Positions 34,838 through 47,241 of a stretch of 64,000 nucleotides of DNA are shown in pieces (within the stretch, counting starts at the first letter, position 1; each line of letters opens with the position of its first letter). The translations under genes were made by a program, and so were the position numbers. The DNA comes from an uncultured Clostridia bacterium (GTDB lineage: Bacteria; Bacillota; Clostridia; Christensenellales; DTU072): positions 69,783 to 133,782 of the forward strand of contig CALVUD010000003.1 of the NCBI GenBank assembly GCA_944363505.1, given 5' to 3'. The notes under the pieces were generated by a model. That model did not search any database. It saw only the letters and a program-made list of their open reading frames with translations, and was not told where the DNA came from.

Positions 34838-35941
34838 TTATATTAGTCTGAATTCGAAACGCACGGGATTATGGTCGGAATAGGCAAAGTCGGTGTCGAT
34901 ATTCGCGATAGAAACGCTCTCGACGTTTGGGCTGACGATAAATCCGTCCAGCACCGTCAGATAGTTGACGCCTTTTTCGTATGGGATCTCCGCGGCGCGG
35001 CAGGTGCCTGTGATTTCCTTCGAAGCCACCACCCTGAAGCCGTCAGCGAGCATGTCGTCGGTAAGAGGATACGCCCAGTCGGGAGTTTGCTGCTCGGAGG
35101 GGAATGTGCCGAGACTGTCGGAGAGTTCGTGGTTGAAATCGCCGCCCACGACGACGTAATTCCCTTTGGCGTATTCGTCGGCGATGACCGAGTTCAGCAT
35201 GTTCAGTTGCGCTTCGCGTATCGTGCCGCCCTCGTCGTATGCGGACATGTGGCTGTTGATCAGCACCAGCTCCTTGCCTCCCGACACAGCTATGCGGTTT
35301 ACCTGAAAGCAACGGTCCAGATCGAAAAATTTCGCAAATCCGTCGTCCACGGGATAGCTTCTGCGCACCGATTCGGAAACCGTATAGCGCGAGTATGTGG
35401 CAATTCCCGCAGTGTTCTTGCCGTGAAAGTCGTTTAACGGATACATCAGAAAAGCCGAATGGAAATTGACCGCGAAACTGCGCTGATACCCTTCGCCGAG
35501 GGCGGCGGTCAGCATCTCGTATTCGTTCACGTTATAACTTCTGTCGCCGTCCGTATCCACTTCCTGCACAAAATAAAAATCGGCGTTTTGCGCTTTCAGG
35601 ACCCCCGAAGCGCCGTTTACGGCATACAAAACGTGGTCTTTGTCGATGGCTTTTCCGTATTTGCCGGAAACCTCGGTGCCGTCGGACATCACGCCCGAAT
35701 CCATGAAAAACGAATAGTCGGGAGTGTACGCGCCGAAGCCGATATTATAGGTTACGACGCTGTAGGTCGTTCCCGTTTCAAGCTCCGGATACAGGGCGGT
35801 GCCCTCGAGCGCAAGTTCGAGGTTGTCCTCTATCCTGTCGTATTCTGCCGCGACATAGACGACGTATCCCGCCGCCGCCAGCACTACGGCGGCAATCAGG
35901 GAGACAAGAATTATTGCGGTAATTTTAACGGCTTTTTTCAT
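34838..35941 (-). CDS. Membrane-anchored endonuclease/exonuclease/phosphatase (EEP) family protein
   Basis: A 367-residue protein with one N-terminal membrane span (about 7-30), so the enzyme domain should be outside the cell. EEP-fold motifs appear in order: VVTYNIGFGAY, FVQEVDTDG (metal-binding Glu), INSHMSAYD (His), GGDFNHEL (Asp/Asn) and YSDHNPVRFEF (catalytic Asp-His). Relatives include sphingomyelinases, inositol phosphatases and nucleases; motif content does not separate these. It begins two bases after the glnN stop, so it is very likely co-transcribed with glnN, an unexpected partner for nitrogen assimilation. Confidence 0.85.
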   Translation of the reverse strand: MKKAVKITAIILVSLIAAVVLAAAGYVVYVAAEYDRIEDNLELALEGTALYPELETGTTYSVVTYNIGFGAYTPDYSFFMDSGVMSDGTEVSGKYGKAIDKDHVLYAVNGASGVLKAQNADFYFVQEVDTDGDRSYNVNEYEMLTAALGEGYQRSFAVNFHSAFLMYPLNDFHGKNTAGIATYSRYTVSESVRRSYPVDDGFAKFFDLDRCFQVNRIAVSGGKELVLINSHMSAYDEGGTIREAQLNMLNSVIADEYAKGNYVVVGGDFNHELSDSLGTFPSEQQTPDWAYPLTDDMLADGFRVVASKEITGTCRAAEIPYEKGVNYLTVLDGFIVSPNVESVSIANIDTDFAYSDHNPVRFEFRLI

Positions 35942-35943
35942 AC

Positions 35944-38022
35944 TCAGTTGACGTCGAAAAGAATTTTGTCGTATGCGGGGAAGGGCCAGTAATCGGCGGC
36001 TACGGAAAGTTCGGCTTCGTCGGCGACCACTCTGAGGTCGCGCATCGCGCCGAGGACCTGTTCGGCGTACAGCCTGGCGGCGGCCTGACCGAAGCCTCTC
36101 GCATGTGCGGCAAAGAGCGCGTTTTCGAGGTTTTCGACGCGTTCTGAGCCGTCCCGGTAAAGTTTACAAAGATGTTCCAGATCCTTTTTCAGCGGAGATT
36201 CCGCTCCGGACGCGGCGATGTCCTTTCCCGCTGCGGCAAGCGCACCCGCGTACTTTGCTATGGCGGGCAGGATCTCCTGTCTTGCCATATCCAGCATCGT
36301 CAGCGCCTCTATTGACACCGTTTTGCAGTAGTTTTCCAGGTAAATTTCGCGGCGCGAATGCAGTTCGGAAGCCGTGAATATGCCGTGTCTGACGAACAGC
36401 CCTATATTTTTCTCGTCGGTCAGGTGCGGAAGCGCCTCGGCGGTGTTTTTATAGTTGGGCAGGCCGCGTTTTTCCGCCTCCGCTATCCAGTCTGAAGAAT
36501 AGTTGTTGCCGTTGAATATGACTTTTCCGTGTTCGGAAACGGTGTCGGAAATGAGCTTTTTGACGGCGGCGGAGATGTCGCGGCTGTTTTCTATTTCCTC
36601 GGCAAAGCCCTGCAACGCGTCGGCGACTATCGTGTTCAGGATAAGAGTGGGGTCGGAAACGGACATCGACGCGCCGGGCATGCGGAATTCGAATTTGTTG
36701 CCCGTGAACGCGAAAGGCGAGGTGCGGTTACGGTCGGAGGTGTCCTTTTCGAAGCGCGGCAGAATGTGTACTCCCGTTTCGATCTTTGCGCCGCCGACAG
36801 AAGCGTAGGGACGGTTTTCGGCGATGCATTTCAGCATCTCCGTCAGGTCGTCGCCCAGGAAAAGCGACACTATCGCAGGCGGCGCTTCGTGCCCGCCCAG
36901 GCGGTGGTCGTTACCGGCGCTCGCGATGCTGATGCGCATCAGGTCGCCGTATTCGTCCACGCCCTTGATGACCGCGGCGAGGAACAGCAAAAAGCGCGTG
37001 TTGGTATAAGGATTGGGACCGGGCGAAAGTAAATTCACGCCCGTATCCGTGGAAAGCGACCAGTTGTTGTGCTTTCCGGAGCCGCTGACTCCGGCGAAAG
37101 GCTTTTCGTGGAGCAGGCACACCAGCCCGTGTTTTGCCGCCACGCGTTTCATGACCTCCATCGTCAGCTGATTGTGGTCGGTGGCGATATTTGCCGTTTC
37201 GAATACGGGAGCGGACTCGTGCTGGGAGGGCGCCGTTTCGTTGTGTCTGGTCTTTGCGGGAACGCCCAGGCGCCACAGCTCCTCGTCGAGTTCGCGCATA
37301 TACGCGGCGACTCTCGGCTTGACGGGTCCGAAATAGTGGTCCTCGAGGTCCTGTCCTTTAGGCGGACGCGCGCCGAAAAGCGTTCTGCCGGTAAAGCGAA
37401 GATCCTTTCGTTTTTCGAAATCCTCTTTCGCGATCAGGAAATATTCCTGTTCGGCGCCCACGGTGGTATAGATCTTTTTGACGTCGGTTATCCCGAGCGC
37501 CTTCAACAGGCGTTTGGCTTCCTTGTCGATAGCTTCCATCGAGCGCAGGAGGGGCGTTTTTTTGTCGAGAGCCTCGCCGGTATACGAACAAAACGCCGTG
37601 GGTATGCACAATACGCCGTCCTTTATGAACGCGTAGGAGCTGGGATCCCAGTTTGTATAGCCGCGCGCCTCGAACGTCGCCCTCAGTCCGCCCGAAGGAA
37701 AACTCGAAGCGTCCGGTTCGCCCTTGATAAGTTCCTTACCGGAAAACTCGGTCAGCACGCCGCCGCCCGCGACGGGGGCGATGAAACCCTCGTGCTTTTC
37801 GGCGGTAACGCCCGTCATGGGCTGGAACCAGTGCGTGAAATGGGTGGCGCCTTTTTCCAGCGCCCAGTCTTTCATGGCGTTGGCTATCACGTCGGCGGCT
37901 TCCGGAGAAAGCTCTGCGTCCGTGTTCAGGCATCTGAGGTATTCCTCGTAGGTTTCGCGCGGGAGTCTCGACGCCATCACAGCGTCGTTGAAAACCAGTT
38001 GACCGAAAGTATCTTTTAACAT
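35944..38022 (-). CDS. glnN: Glutamine synthetase type III
   Basis: A 692-residue enzyme, the length typical of GSIII rather than the 450 residues of GlnA. The start at 38022 has a GGAGG site. The family segments THWFQPMTGVTAEKHEGF, the GSIII-specific FPSGGLRATFEARGYTNWDPSS, YFLIAKEDF (Glu ligand), GSGKHNNWSLST (ATP/His region) and NRTSPFAFTGNKFEFRMPG are all present. It condenses ammonia with glutamate in the cytoplasm. A leader of roughly 105 bases with hairpins, and a divergent ANTAR-type RNA-binding regulator 270 bases away, suggest control by transcription antitermination in response to nitrogen. It is followed by the EEP gene in the same operon. Confidence 0.95.
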   Translation of the reverse strand: MLKDTFGQLVFNDAVMASRLPRETYEEYLRCLNTDAELSPEAADVIANAMKDWALEKGATHFTHWFQPMTGVTAEKHEGFIAPVAGGGVLTEFSGKELIKGEPDASSFPSGGLRATFEARGYTNWDPSSYAFIKDGVLCIPTAFCSYTGEALDKKTPLLRSMEAIDKEAKRLLKALGITDVKKIYTTVGAEQEYFLIAKEDFEKRKDLRFTGRTLFGARPPKGQDLEDHYFGPVKPRVAAYMRELDEELWRLGVPAKTRHNETAPSQHESAPVFETANIATDHNQLTMEVMKRVAAKHGLVCLLHEKPFAGVSGSGKHNNWSLSTDTGVNLLSPGPNPYTNTRFLLFLAAVIKGVDEYGDLMRISIASAGNDHRLGGHEAPPAIVSLFLGDDLTEMLKCIAENRPYASVGGAKIETGVHILPRFEKDTSDRNRTSPFAFTGNKFEFRMPGASMSVSDPTLILNTIVADALQGFAEEIENSRDISAAVKKLISDTVSEHGKVIFNGNNYSSDWIAEAEKRGLPNYKNTAEALPHLTDEKNIGLFVRHGIFTASELHSRREIYLENYCKTVSIEALTMLDMARQEILPAIAKYAGALAAAGKDIAASGAESPLKKDLEHLCKLYRDGSERVENLENALFAAHARGFGQAAARLYAEQVLGAMRDLRVVADEAELSVAADYWPFPAYDKILFDVN

Positions 38023-38042
38023 AGATTCCTCCGAATAAGAAA

Positions 38043-38069
38043 GGGACGCCGTGTATCCGACCGCGTCCC
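38043..38069 (-). promoter_or_regulatory. glnN: Hairpin in the glnN leader
   Basis: On the minus strand: GGGACGC / GCGTCCC, perfect 7-base stem around a 13-base loop, just upstream of the ribosome site. It is a possible target of the divergent ANTAR protein, although I do not see the paired hexaloops expected of a canonical ANTAR site. Confidence 0.5.
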
Positions 38070-38134
38070 GTAGTTTCGAAAGTGCGTTTGTCGTGCCTTG
38101 CGGCTGCCTCCGTTTACGGGGGAGAACAACACAC

Positions 38135-38163
38135 AGTTTAGAGTATTTTATATATAATGTCAA
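38135..38163 (-). promoter_or_regulatory. Promoter of glnN
   Basis: On the minus strand: TTGACA (38158-38163), 17-base spacer, TAAACT (38135-38140). The transcript should have a leader of about 105 bases. Confidence 0.75.
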
Positions 38164-38229
38164 GCGTATTGAAAATTTCCGCTTCGGATAAACGGCGGAT
38201 TTAACCGCGGCGGAATTGGCTTTTCCGCG

Positions 38230-38259
38230 TTGACAAAGGGCGTTTGTTAGGTATATAGT
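38230..38259 (+). promoter_or_regulatory. Promoter of the ANTAR regulator
   Basis: TTGACA (38230-38235), 18-base spacer, TATAGT (38254-38259), with a GAGGT site before the ATG at 38293. Confidence 0.7.
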
Positions 38260-38292
38260 AGCAGACATATTTTTGTTGTTTACGAGGTAAAT

Positions 38293-38844
38293 ATGCCGGC
38301 GTTGGTCGTTGCAGGAAGTAAAGCCGAAGCCCTGACCGCTTTGACGGAAAAAGCGGGCTTATCGGTTACCCTTTCCGATTCGGCCGCCGACGCCGCCCGC
38401 CTCGTCTCCGAAAAAGATTTCGATTCGGTGATAATATCGGCGCCGTTGGCAGAAGGTTCCGCAGCGCAGCTCGCGGAGTACGTTTCGCATACCTCTAATG
38501 CGGCGGTCTTGTTGCTGGCGCCCGAGGGCGCCGTTTCCGGGAAAAGAGCGCGGGAATTGCAGGAGACGGGCGTGTTCGTTCTGGAAACGCCGTTGAAAAA
38601 GGAAGTTTTTCTTGCCGTTTTACGGGCGGCGACGGCCGGCGCGGGCAGATTCAGGCGCGAAAAAGCGGCGCTCGGTCTGAAACTCGAAGAAGCGCGCGCC
38701 GTCAGCAGGGCGAAAGCGCTTCTGATGAGTCAGCTGAACATGTCCGAAGCCGAGGCTCACAGATTTATCGAACGCGAGGCGATGAACGGACGCGTTACCA
38801 AAGCCGAGATCGCCGCGAGAATACTCAGGATATATCAGAATTAG
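38293..38844 (+). CDS. ANTAR-domain regulator with a degenerate receiver domain
   Basis: A 183-residue AmiR/NasT-type protein. Residues 1-115 look like a response-regulator receiver fold but lack the key residues: the acidic pair near the N-terminus is replaced (LVVAGSKAE) and the phospho-acceptor Asp position reads VIISAPLAEG. Residues about 125-180 are an ANTAR domain (AKALLMSQLNMSEAEAHRFIEREAMNGRVTKAEIAARIL), an RNA-binding three-helix unit that causes antitermination. ANTAR proteins beside glnN are a recurring arrangement in Clostridia. With no usable phosphorylation site, control must come through a ligand or partner protein. pyrG follows 20 bases downstream and may be co-transcribed. 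Confidence 0.88.
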   Translation: MPALVVAGSKAEALTALTEKAGLSVTLSDSAADAARLVSEKDFDSVIISAPLAEGSAAQLAEYVSHTSNAAVLLLAPEGAVSGKRARELQETGVFVLETPLKKEVFLAVLRAATAGAGRFRREKAALGLKLEEARAVSRAKALLMSQLNMSEAEAHRFIEREAMNGRVTKAEIAARILRIYQN

Positions 38845-38864
38845 GATAAATAAAGGAGAGAAAA

Positions 38865-40472
38865 ATGTCTAAGATCATCAAGTACGTTTTCGTAACGGGC
38901 GGCGTGGTGTCGGGGCTGGGGAAAGGCATAGTCATGGCGTCGCTTGGCAGACTGCTGAAAGCGCGCGGGCTGAAAATCGCCGCCCAGAAACTCGACCCGT
39001 ATATCAATATCGACCCGGGAACCATGAGCCCTTATCAGCACGGCGAAGTGTTCGTTACCGAGGACGGCGCCGAAACCGACCTCGATCTCGGGCATTACGA
39101 AAGATTCATCGACGAGGACCTGAACAAGTATTCCAACCTGACTACGGGAAAAGTGTTCTGGAACGTGCTGAACAAGGAGCGCGAAGGCAAATATCTCGGG
39201 CAGACCGTACAGACGATACCGCACATCACGGGAGAAATAAAGGACTTTATATATGCCGTGGGCGAAAAATCCGACGCCGACGTCGTGATGACCGAGATCG
39301 GCGGCACGATAGGCGACATAGAGTCCCAGCCCTTTATCGAGGCAATCCGCCAGGTCAGCCGCGAAAAGGGCAGGAACAACTGTCTGTTCATACACGTTAC
39401 GCTGGTGCCGTATATCGCAAGCTCCGGCGAGCAGAAGACCAAACCCTCCCAGCACTCCGTAAAGGAACTCAGGAGCATGGGGATCTCTCCCGACATCGTA
39501 GTTACGCGTTGCGACATGCCGCTTGACGAAGCCACGTGCCAGAAGCTTGCGCTGTTTTGCGACGTCAAACCCGATTGCGTCATAGAGAGCCTTACCGTCA
39601 AGAACATTTACGAAGCGCCGCTCATGCTTGAGAAAATGAATATGTCGGGTATAGTATGCCGAGAACTGGGATTATGGACCCCGAAGCCCGATTTGAGCGA
39701 ATGGGCGGAAATGTGTTTCAGGATCGAAAAAGCCGAAAAAGAGGTCGAGATCGCCCTGGTCGGCAAGTACGTCAAAATGTACGATGCGTATATGTCGATA
39801 GTCGAAGCGCTGCGCCACGGGGGCTTTGCCTCGGGCGCAAAGGTCAATATCCGCTGGGTCGAAGCCGAGGAAGTTACCGACGCTACGGCGGACAAACTTT
39901 TAGGCGGCGCGAAGGGCATTCTGGTGCCGGGAGGATTCGGCGACAGGGGGATAGAAGGCAAGATTGCCGCGGCGCGTTACGCCAGAAAGCACGATATTCC
40001 TTATCTCGGGATATGCCTCGGCATGCAGACTGCGGTCATCGAGTTCGCGCGCGACGAACTGGGGCTGAAACGCGCCAACTCTTCCGAGTTCGATCCCGAT
40101 TCCCCCGACAAGGTCATAGACCTGATGCCCGACCAGGTGGGCAATCTTCCCAAGGGCGGCACGATGCGCCTCGGCGCCTATCCGTGCAGGATAAAACGCG
40201 ACAGTCTGATGATGCGCCTGTACGGCAAAGAGGAGATAAGCGAACGCCACCGCCACCGTTACGAATTCAACAACGCGTATCGCGCGCGTTTCGAAGAAAA
40301 AGGCATGAGGATAGTAGGCACCTCGCCCGACGACAGGCTGGTCGAGGCGGTGGAAATACCCGCGCAGAAGTTTTTCGTGGGCGTACAGTTCCATCCCGAA
40401 CTCAAGAGCCGTCCCAACCGTGCGCATCCGCTGTTCCGCGGATTTATAGAGGCTGCTTTGGAAAAGGATTAA
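38865..40472 (+). CDS. pyrG: CTP synthase
   Basis: A 535-residue enzyme starting with an AAAGGAG site. The N-terminal synthetase domain has [17 protein letters not shown] (ATP/UTP site), [40 protein letters not shown] and GGTIGDIES. The C-terminal class I glutaminase domain has the nucleophile Cys in YLGICLGMQ and the His-Glu pair in [11 protein letters not shown]. It makes CTP from UTP and glutamine in the cytoplasm. Its position 20 bases after the ANTAR gene and opposite glnN groups a glutamine consumer with glutamine synthesis, although shared regulation is only inferred. Confidence 0.97.
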   Translation: MSKIIKYVFVTGGVVSGLGKGIVMASLGRLLKARGLKIAAQKLDPYINIDPGTMSPYQHGEVFVTEDGAETDLDLGHYERFIDEDLNKYSNLTTGKVFWNVLNKEREGKYLGQTVQTIPHITGEIKDFIYAVGEKSDADVVMTEIGGTIGDIESQPFIEAIRQVSREKGRNNCLFIHVTLVPYIASSGEQKTKPSQHSVKELRSMGISPDIVVTRCDMPLDEATCQKLALFCDVKPDCVIESLTVKNIYEAPLMLEKMNMSGIVCRELGLWTPKPDLSEWAEMCFRIEKAEKEVEIALVGKYVKMYDAYMSIVEALRHGGFASGAKVNIRWVEAEEVTDATADKLLGGAKGILVPGGFGDRGIEGKIAAARYARKHDIPYLGICLGMQTAVIEFARDELGLKRANSSEFDPDSPDKVIDLMPDQVGNLPKGGTMRLGAYPCRIKRDSLMMRLYGKEEISERHRHRYEFNNAYRARFEEKGMRIVGTSPDDRLVEAVEIPAQKFFVGVQFHPELKSRPNRAHPLFRGFIEAALEKD

Positions 40473-40530
40473 AACCGATATGCGCTCGCGCGGGCGCACG
40501 CAACGCGCGAAACCGGAATTTACGAACGTA

Positions 40531-40562
40531 AAAAAACCCCGTCTTTTCGGACGGGGTTTTTT
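40531..40562. terminator. Bidirectional terminator between pyrG and the pyruvate:ferredoxin oxidoreductase gene
   Basis: Stem CCCCGTC / GACGGGG with loop TTTTCG, flanked by A and T runs on both sides; perfect symmetry suits both convergent genes. Confidence 0.95.
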
Positions 40563-40579
40563 ATGCCCTGAGGGTCGGA

Positions 40580-44095
<3,516 letters not shown>

Positions 44096-44157
44096 TTAAC
44101 CTCCATACTCGGAATTTATTTTTGTCGTATGCATTGAATCATGCTTTATCAATGGGG

Positions 44158-44187
44158 ATTATACCCCAGTACGCGCGTACAAGTCAA
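44158..44187 (-). promoter_or_regulatory. Promoter of nifJ with a palindrome in the spacer
   Basis: On the minus strand: TTGACT (44182-44187), 18-base spacer, TATAAT (44158-44163). The spacer contains the perfect 12-base palindrome GTACGCGCGTAC (44169-44180), positioned like an operator. It does not match the Rex consensus. Confidence 0.75.
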
Positions 44188-44273
44188 ACATTTATTCCTT
44201 TTTTCCCGATATTTACCCGCACGCGCTCTCCGAAAAGGACGCCCGCGCGCGTTCCCGATGCGGAAGTTCGCTC

Positions 44274-44302
44274 TTTACAATCGGTTTTCGCCGTGCTAAA
44301 AT
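44274..44302 (+). promoter_or_regulatory. Promoter giving a leaderless transcript of the glycerol-type operon
   Basis: TTTACA (44274-44279), 17-base spacer, TAAAAT (44297-44302), then exactly 6 bases to the ATG at 44309. The geometry is identical to the DMT transporter promoter at 14856. Confidence 0.7.
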
Positions 44303-44308
44303 CTGTAT

Positions 44309-46018
44309 ATGACTTACGCCGAAAAAGTAAGCAAAATCCTTGCGAAGAAAGGTTACGTCGGCGTCCGGGCGGAGGACTTCGGCGGCGCGGTGCGTTTGTC
44401 GGGGGAGACGGATTCGTGGGAAGCCGCGTTGGAGGCGGGGCGTCTTGCCGTAAACAAAAAGCGTTCCCGCGGCGTCGTGAACGACATCGTGCCGAGAGAT
44501 TTTATCCCCGAGCCCGCGCGTATGCCCGGGATAACGGACAAGAGCCTTGACGGTTTCGAAACCGACGTTTTGGTAATAGGCGGCGGGATAGTCGGCGCCG
44601 CGATAGCGCGGGAGCTGACCCGATATGCCGTTAAGGTCGCCGTGGTCGAAAAAGAATACGACGTCGCCACCGCCCAGTCCGCGAGAAACGACGGAATGAT
44701 CCACGCGGGCATCGATTTGAAACCCGATTGCAAAAAAGTCAAATACAACGTACGCGGAAATAAAATGTACGACGCGCTGTCGCAAGAACTGGACGTTCCG
44801 ATAGAACGCCCCGGTCAGCTCGTGCTGTATACGGCGCGCTGGCAAAAATATCTGTTCCCGTTCATCAGACTGCGCGGCGCCCGAAACGGCATACCCGTTT
44901 ATCCCGTTTCGCCCGAGGGCGTAAAGGAGTACGTCCGCGAACCGGGACTGAATTACGGCGGCTTCATGTGTCCGTCGGCGGGAGTGGTCAGCCCGTATCT
45001 CATGACGATCGCGCTGATGGAGAACGCTGCGCATAACGGCGCGAAGATATTCGTCGACACCGCCGTCACGGGGATGGAACTGAAAGAGGGTAAAATAGTA
45101 TCCGTAGATACCAATCGCGGCACAATATATCCCAAAGTCGTCATCAACGCCGCGGGCGTGTTTTCCGATAAGATCGCCGAAATGGCGGGCGACAGACATT
45201 TCACCATACACCCCAGGCGCGGCGTCGAAGCGGTGCTGGACAAAAAGGCTTATCCCAAGGCGAAGTGCGTTGTGGGCAAGTTCGTCATCTCGGGCAGTTC
45301 GGGTTCGGGGCATACCAAAGGCGGCGGGGTCATAGTAACCATCGACCGAAACCTGTTGCTCGGACCGTCGGCAAGGGAGTGCGCGGAGCGCGAAAACGAG
45401 GCGACTACGAGGGAGGAACTCGACGAAGTGTTCGAAAAGCAGTCTCGGCTTGCGCCCGAAGTAAAGCGCTCGGACATTATAACGTATTTTGCGGGCACGA
45501 GGGCTGCGACCTACGAGGAGGATTTCGTCGTCGAAAAGAGCGAGGTGACATCGAATTTCATACAGGCGGCGGGGATACAATCGCCGGGCGTTACCGCCGC
45601 TCCCGCGATAGCCGAGGACGCGGCGCGCTGGGCGGTCCGGGAGGTCTTGGGCGAATTAAGGAAAAATCCCTCGTTCGACCCTTACAGGAAGGGGATACCC
45701 GTCGTCAGGGAGATGGATAAGGAGGCGCGCGCGAAGCTGATTGCCGAAAATCCCGATTTCGGCGAGATCGTGTGCCGTTGCGAGGAGATCAGCAAGGGCG
45801 AAATAATTGCCGCCTTGCGTACGCCGCTGAAAGTCGATTCCGTGGACGCCGTGAAAAGGCGGGTGCGCGCCGGGATGGGGCGTTGTCAGGGAGGTTTCTG
45901 CCAGCCGTCGGTGGTGAAGATAATATCCGAGGAGCTGGGCATCCCGCCCGAAAAGGTGGGTAAAAAAGGCGCGGGAAGCGAAGTCGCTCCCTATCCGAAA
46001 AAGGGAGGCGGCGTATGA
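44309..46018 (+). CDS. GlpA-like FAD-dependent dehydrogenase with N-terminal BON domain and C-terminal 2Fe-2S domain
   Basis: A 569-residue three-part protein. Residues about 5-60 resemble a BON domain (AVRLSGETDSWEAALEAGRLA ... RGVVNDI), a unit associated with phospholipid or membrane binding. Residues about 85-440 are a DAO-type FAD domain (VLVIGGGIVGAAIAREL; NDGMIHAGI; PHVVINAAG-like VVINAAGVFSDKIAEMAG), as in anaerobic glycerol-3-phosphate dehydrogenase GlpA. The C-terminal 80 residues are a Bfd-like [2Fe-2S] domain with Cys489, 491, 526 and 531 (VCRCEEIS ... GRCQGGFC). The expected reaction is oxidation of a glycerol-3-phosphate-type substrate to a keto product. The BON fusion is unusual. 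First gene of a tightly coupled operon; leaderless start. Confidence 0.85.
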   Translation: MTYAEKVSKILAKKGYVGVRAEDFGGAVRLSGETDSWEAALEAGRLAVNKKRSRGVVNDIVPRDFIPEPARMPGITDKSLDGFETDVLVIGGGIVGAAIARELTRYAVKVAVVEKEYDVATAQSARNDGMIHAGIDLKPDCKKVKYNVRGNKMYDALSQELDVPIERPGQLVLYTARWQKYLFPFIRLRGARNGIPVYPVSPEGVKEYVREPGLNYGGFMCPSAGVVSPYLMTIALMENAAHNGAKIFVDTAVTGMELKEGKIVSVDTNRGTIYPKVVINAAGVFSDKIAEMAGDRHFTIHPRRGVEAVLDKKAYPKAKCVVGKFVISGSSGSGHTKGGGVIVTIDRNLLLGPSARECAERENEATTREELDEVFEKQSRLAPEVKRSDIITYFAGTRAATYEEDFVVEKSEVTSNFIQAAGIQSPGVTAAPAIAEDAARWAVREVLGELRKNPSFDPYRKGIPVVREMDKEARAKLIAENPDFGEIVCRCEEISKGEIIAALRTPLKVDSVDAVKRRVRAGMGRCQGGFCQPSVVKIISEELGIPPEKVGKKGAGSEVAPYPKKGGGV

Positions 46019-47241
46019 ATTACGGTGTAATCGTCATCGGCGGGGGACCGGCGGGGTTAAAAGCCGCCTGCTCCGCCGCGGAAAAAGGGCTGAAAGTATT
46101 GATAATCGAGCGCGAAGCGCGTCTCGGCGGCATATTGAAACAGTGCGTACACGACGGGTTCGGCGTCATCCGTTTCGGCGAAAAGCTGACCGGTCCCGAA
46201 TACGCGTACAGGGACGTAAGCGAAGTCAAGCGTCTGGGGATAGAATATCTGACGGGGACCTTCGTAACGGACATATACGCCAAGGAGGGCGGCTACGTCG
46301 TGGAAACGACCTCCGCAAAAGGGTTAAGGAGCGATTTTTCCGAAAAAATAGTGCTTGCCACGGGCTGTCGCGAGAGGACGCCGCGGCAGGTAAACATTCA
46401 CGGCACGCGTCCTGCCGGCGTATTGACGGCGGGAGCTTGTCAGAATTTCGTCAACCTGAAAGGTTTGCTTCCCGGCAAACGCGTCGTTATACTCGGTTCG
46501 GGCGATATAGGGCTGATAATGGCGAGACGCCTGACCCTCGAGGGCGCTAAAGTTATAGGGGTATACGAGGCAAAACCCTCGCCCAGCGGACTTCAGAGAA
46601 ACATTCGGCAATGTCTCGACGATTTCGGGATACCGCTTCACCTGCAAACGACGGTTACCGACGTTTACGGACAAAAGCGCGTCGAGGCGGTCAGAGTATC
46701 CCGCGTGGACGAAGCGATGAATCCGGTCGGCGAAGGCGAGATCGTAGAGTGTGACCTTTTGGTGGTTTCGGTGGGGCTTATTCCCGAAAACGAACTTGCC
46801 GAAAAGCTGGGACTCACTCTCGATCCCGCGACGAAAGGGATCGCCGTCGATCAATACATGATGAGCGCCGAAAAAGAGGGCGTCTACGCGGTGGGCAACG
46901 CCTTGCACGTTCACGACCTCGTCGATTACGTCAGCGAGGGCGCGGCGCTGGCGGGAGAGGACGCCGCGCGCGACAGGAAAAGAAATCCGGTAAAAGTCGA
47001 CGTTTCGGGACCCGCATACGTCGTGCCGCAGTACATAGACGTATCCGCGATCGGCGAGAAGACGGTATTTTATCTGCGTTCGCCGCGGGAAATGGCGCGC
47101 GCTAAACTTATGCTGTACGCGGACGGCGAACTGGTCGCCGAAAAGCGTTTCAGAAACGTCAAACCTCCCGAAATGATCCGCGCCTCTTTCAAATTCACGG
47201 CGGAAGACTCTGTAACGCTAAGGCTGGAGGAGGACGTATGA
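46015..47241 (+). CDS. GlpB-like FAD/NAD(P)-dependent oxidoreductase
   Basis: A 408-residue two-dinucleotide-domain flavoprotein. The FAD site VIVIGGGPAGLKAA is at the N-terminus; a second Rossmann site VVILGSGDIGLIMAR lies near residue 163; YAVGNALHVHDLVDYVSEG is the C-terminal FAD contact. It resembles the subunit that accompanies GlpA-like dehydrogenases in anaerobes, presumably passing electrons from the dehydrogenase towards NAD(P) or the respiratory pool. ATGA overlaps at both ends (with the previous stop and with the next start) indicate translational coupling and a stable complex with its neighbours. Confidence 0.85.
   Translation: MNYGVIVIGGGPAGLKAACSAAEKGLKVLIIEREARLGGILKQCVHDGFGVIRFGEKLTGPEYAYRDVSEVKRLGIEYLTGTFVTDIYAKEGGYVVETTSAKGLRSDFSEKIVLATGCRERTPRQVNIHGTRPAGVLTAGACQNFVNLKGLLPGKRVVILGSGDIGLIMARRLTLEGAKVIGVYEAKPSPSGLQRNIRQCLDDFGIPLHLQTTVTDVYGQKRVEAVRVSRVDEAMNPVGEGEIVECDLLVVSVGLIPENELAEKLGLTLDPATKGIAVDQYMMSAEKEGVYAVGNALHVHDLVDYVSEGAALAGEDAARDRKRNPVKVDVSGPAYVVPQYIDVSAIGEKTVFYLRSPREMARAKLMLYADGELVAEKRFRNVKPPEMIRASFKFTAEDSVTLRLEEDV

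Noticed and set aside
38023-38135. Glutamine riboswitch or canonical ANTAR two-hexaloop target in the glnN leader
   Set aside because: Hairpins are present but the conserved loop bases of either class could not be identified by eye.
38023-38268. 82-residue N-terminal extension of glutamine synthetase
   Set aside because: The extension spans the promoter and leader; the ATG at 38022 has a GGAGG site and gives the usual GSIII N-terminus.
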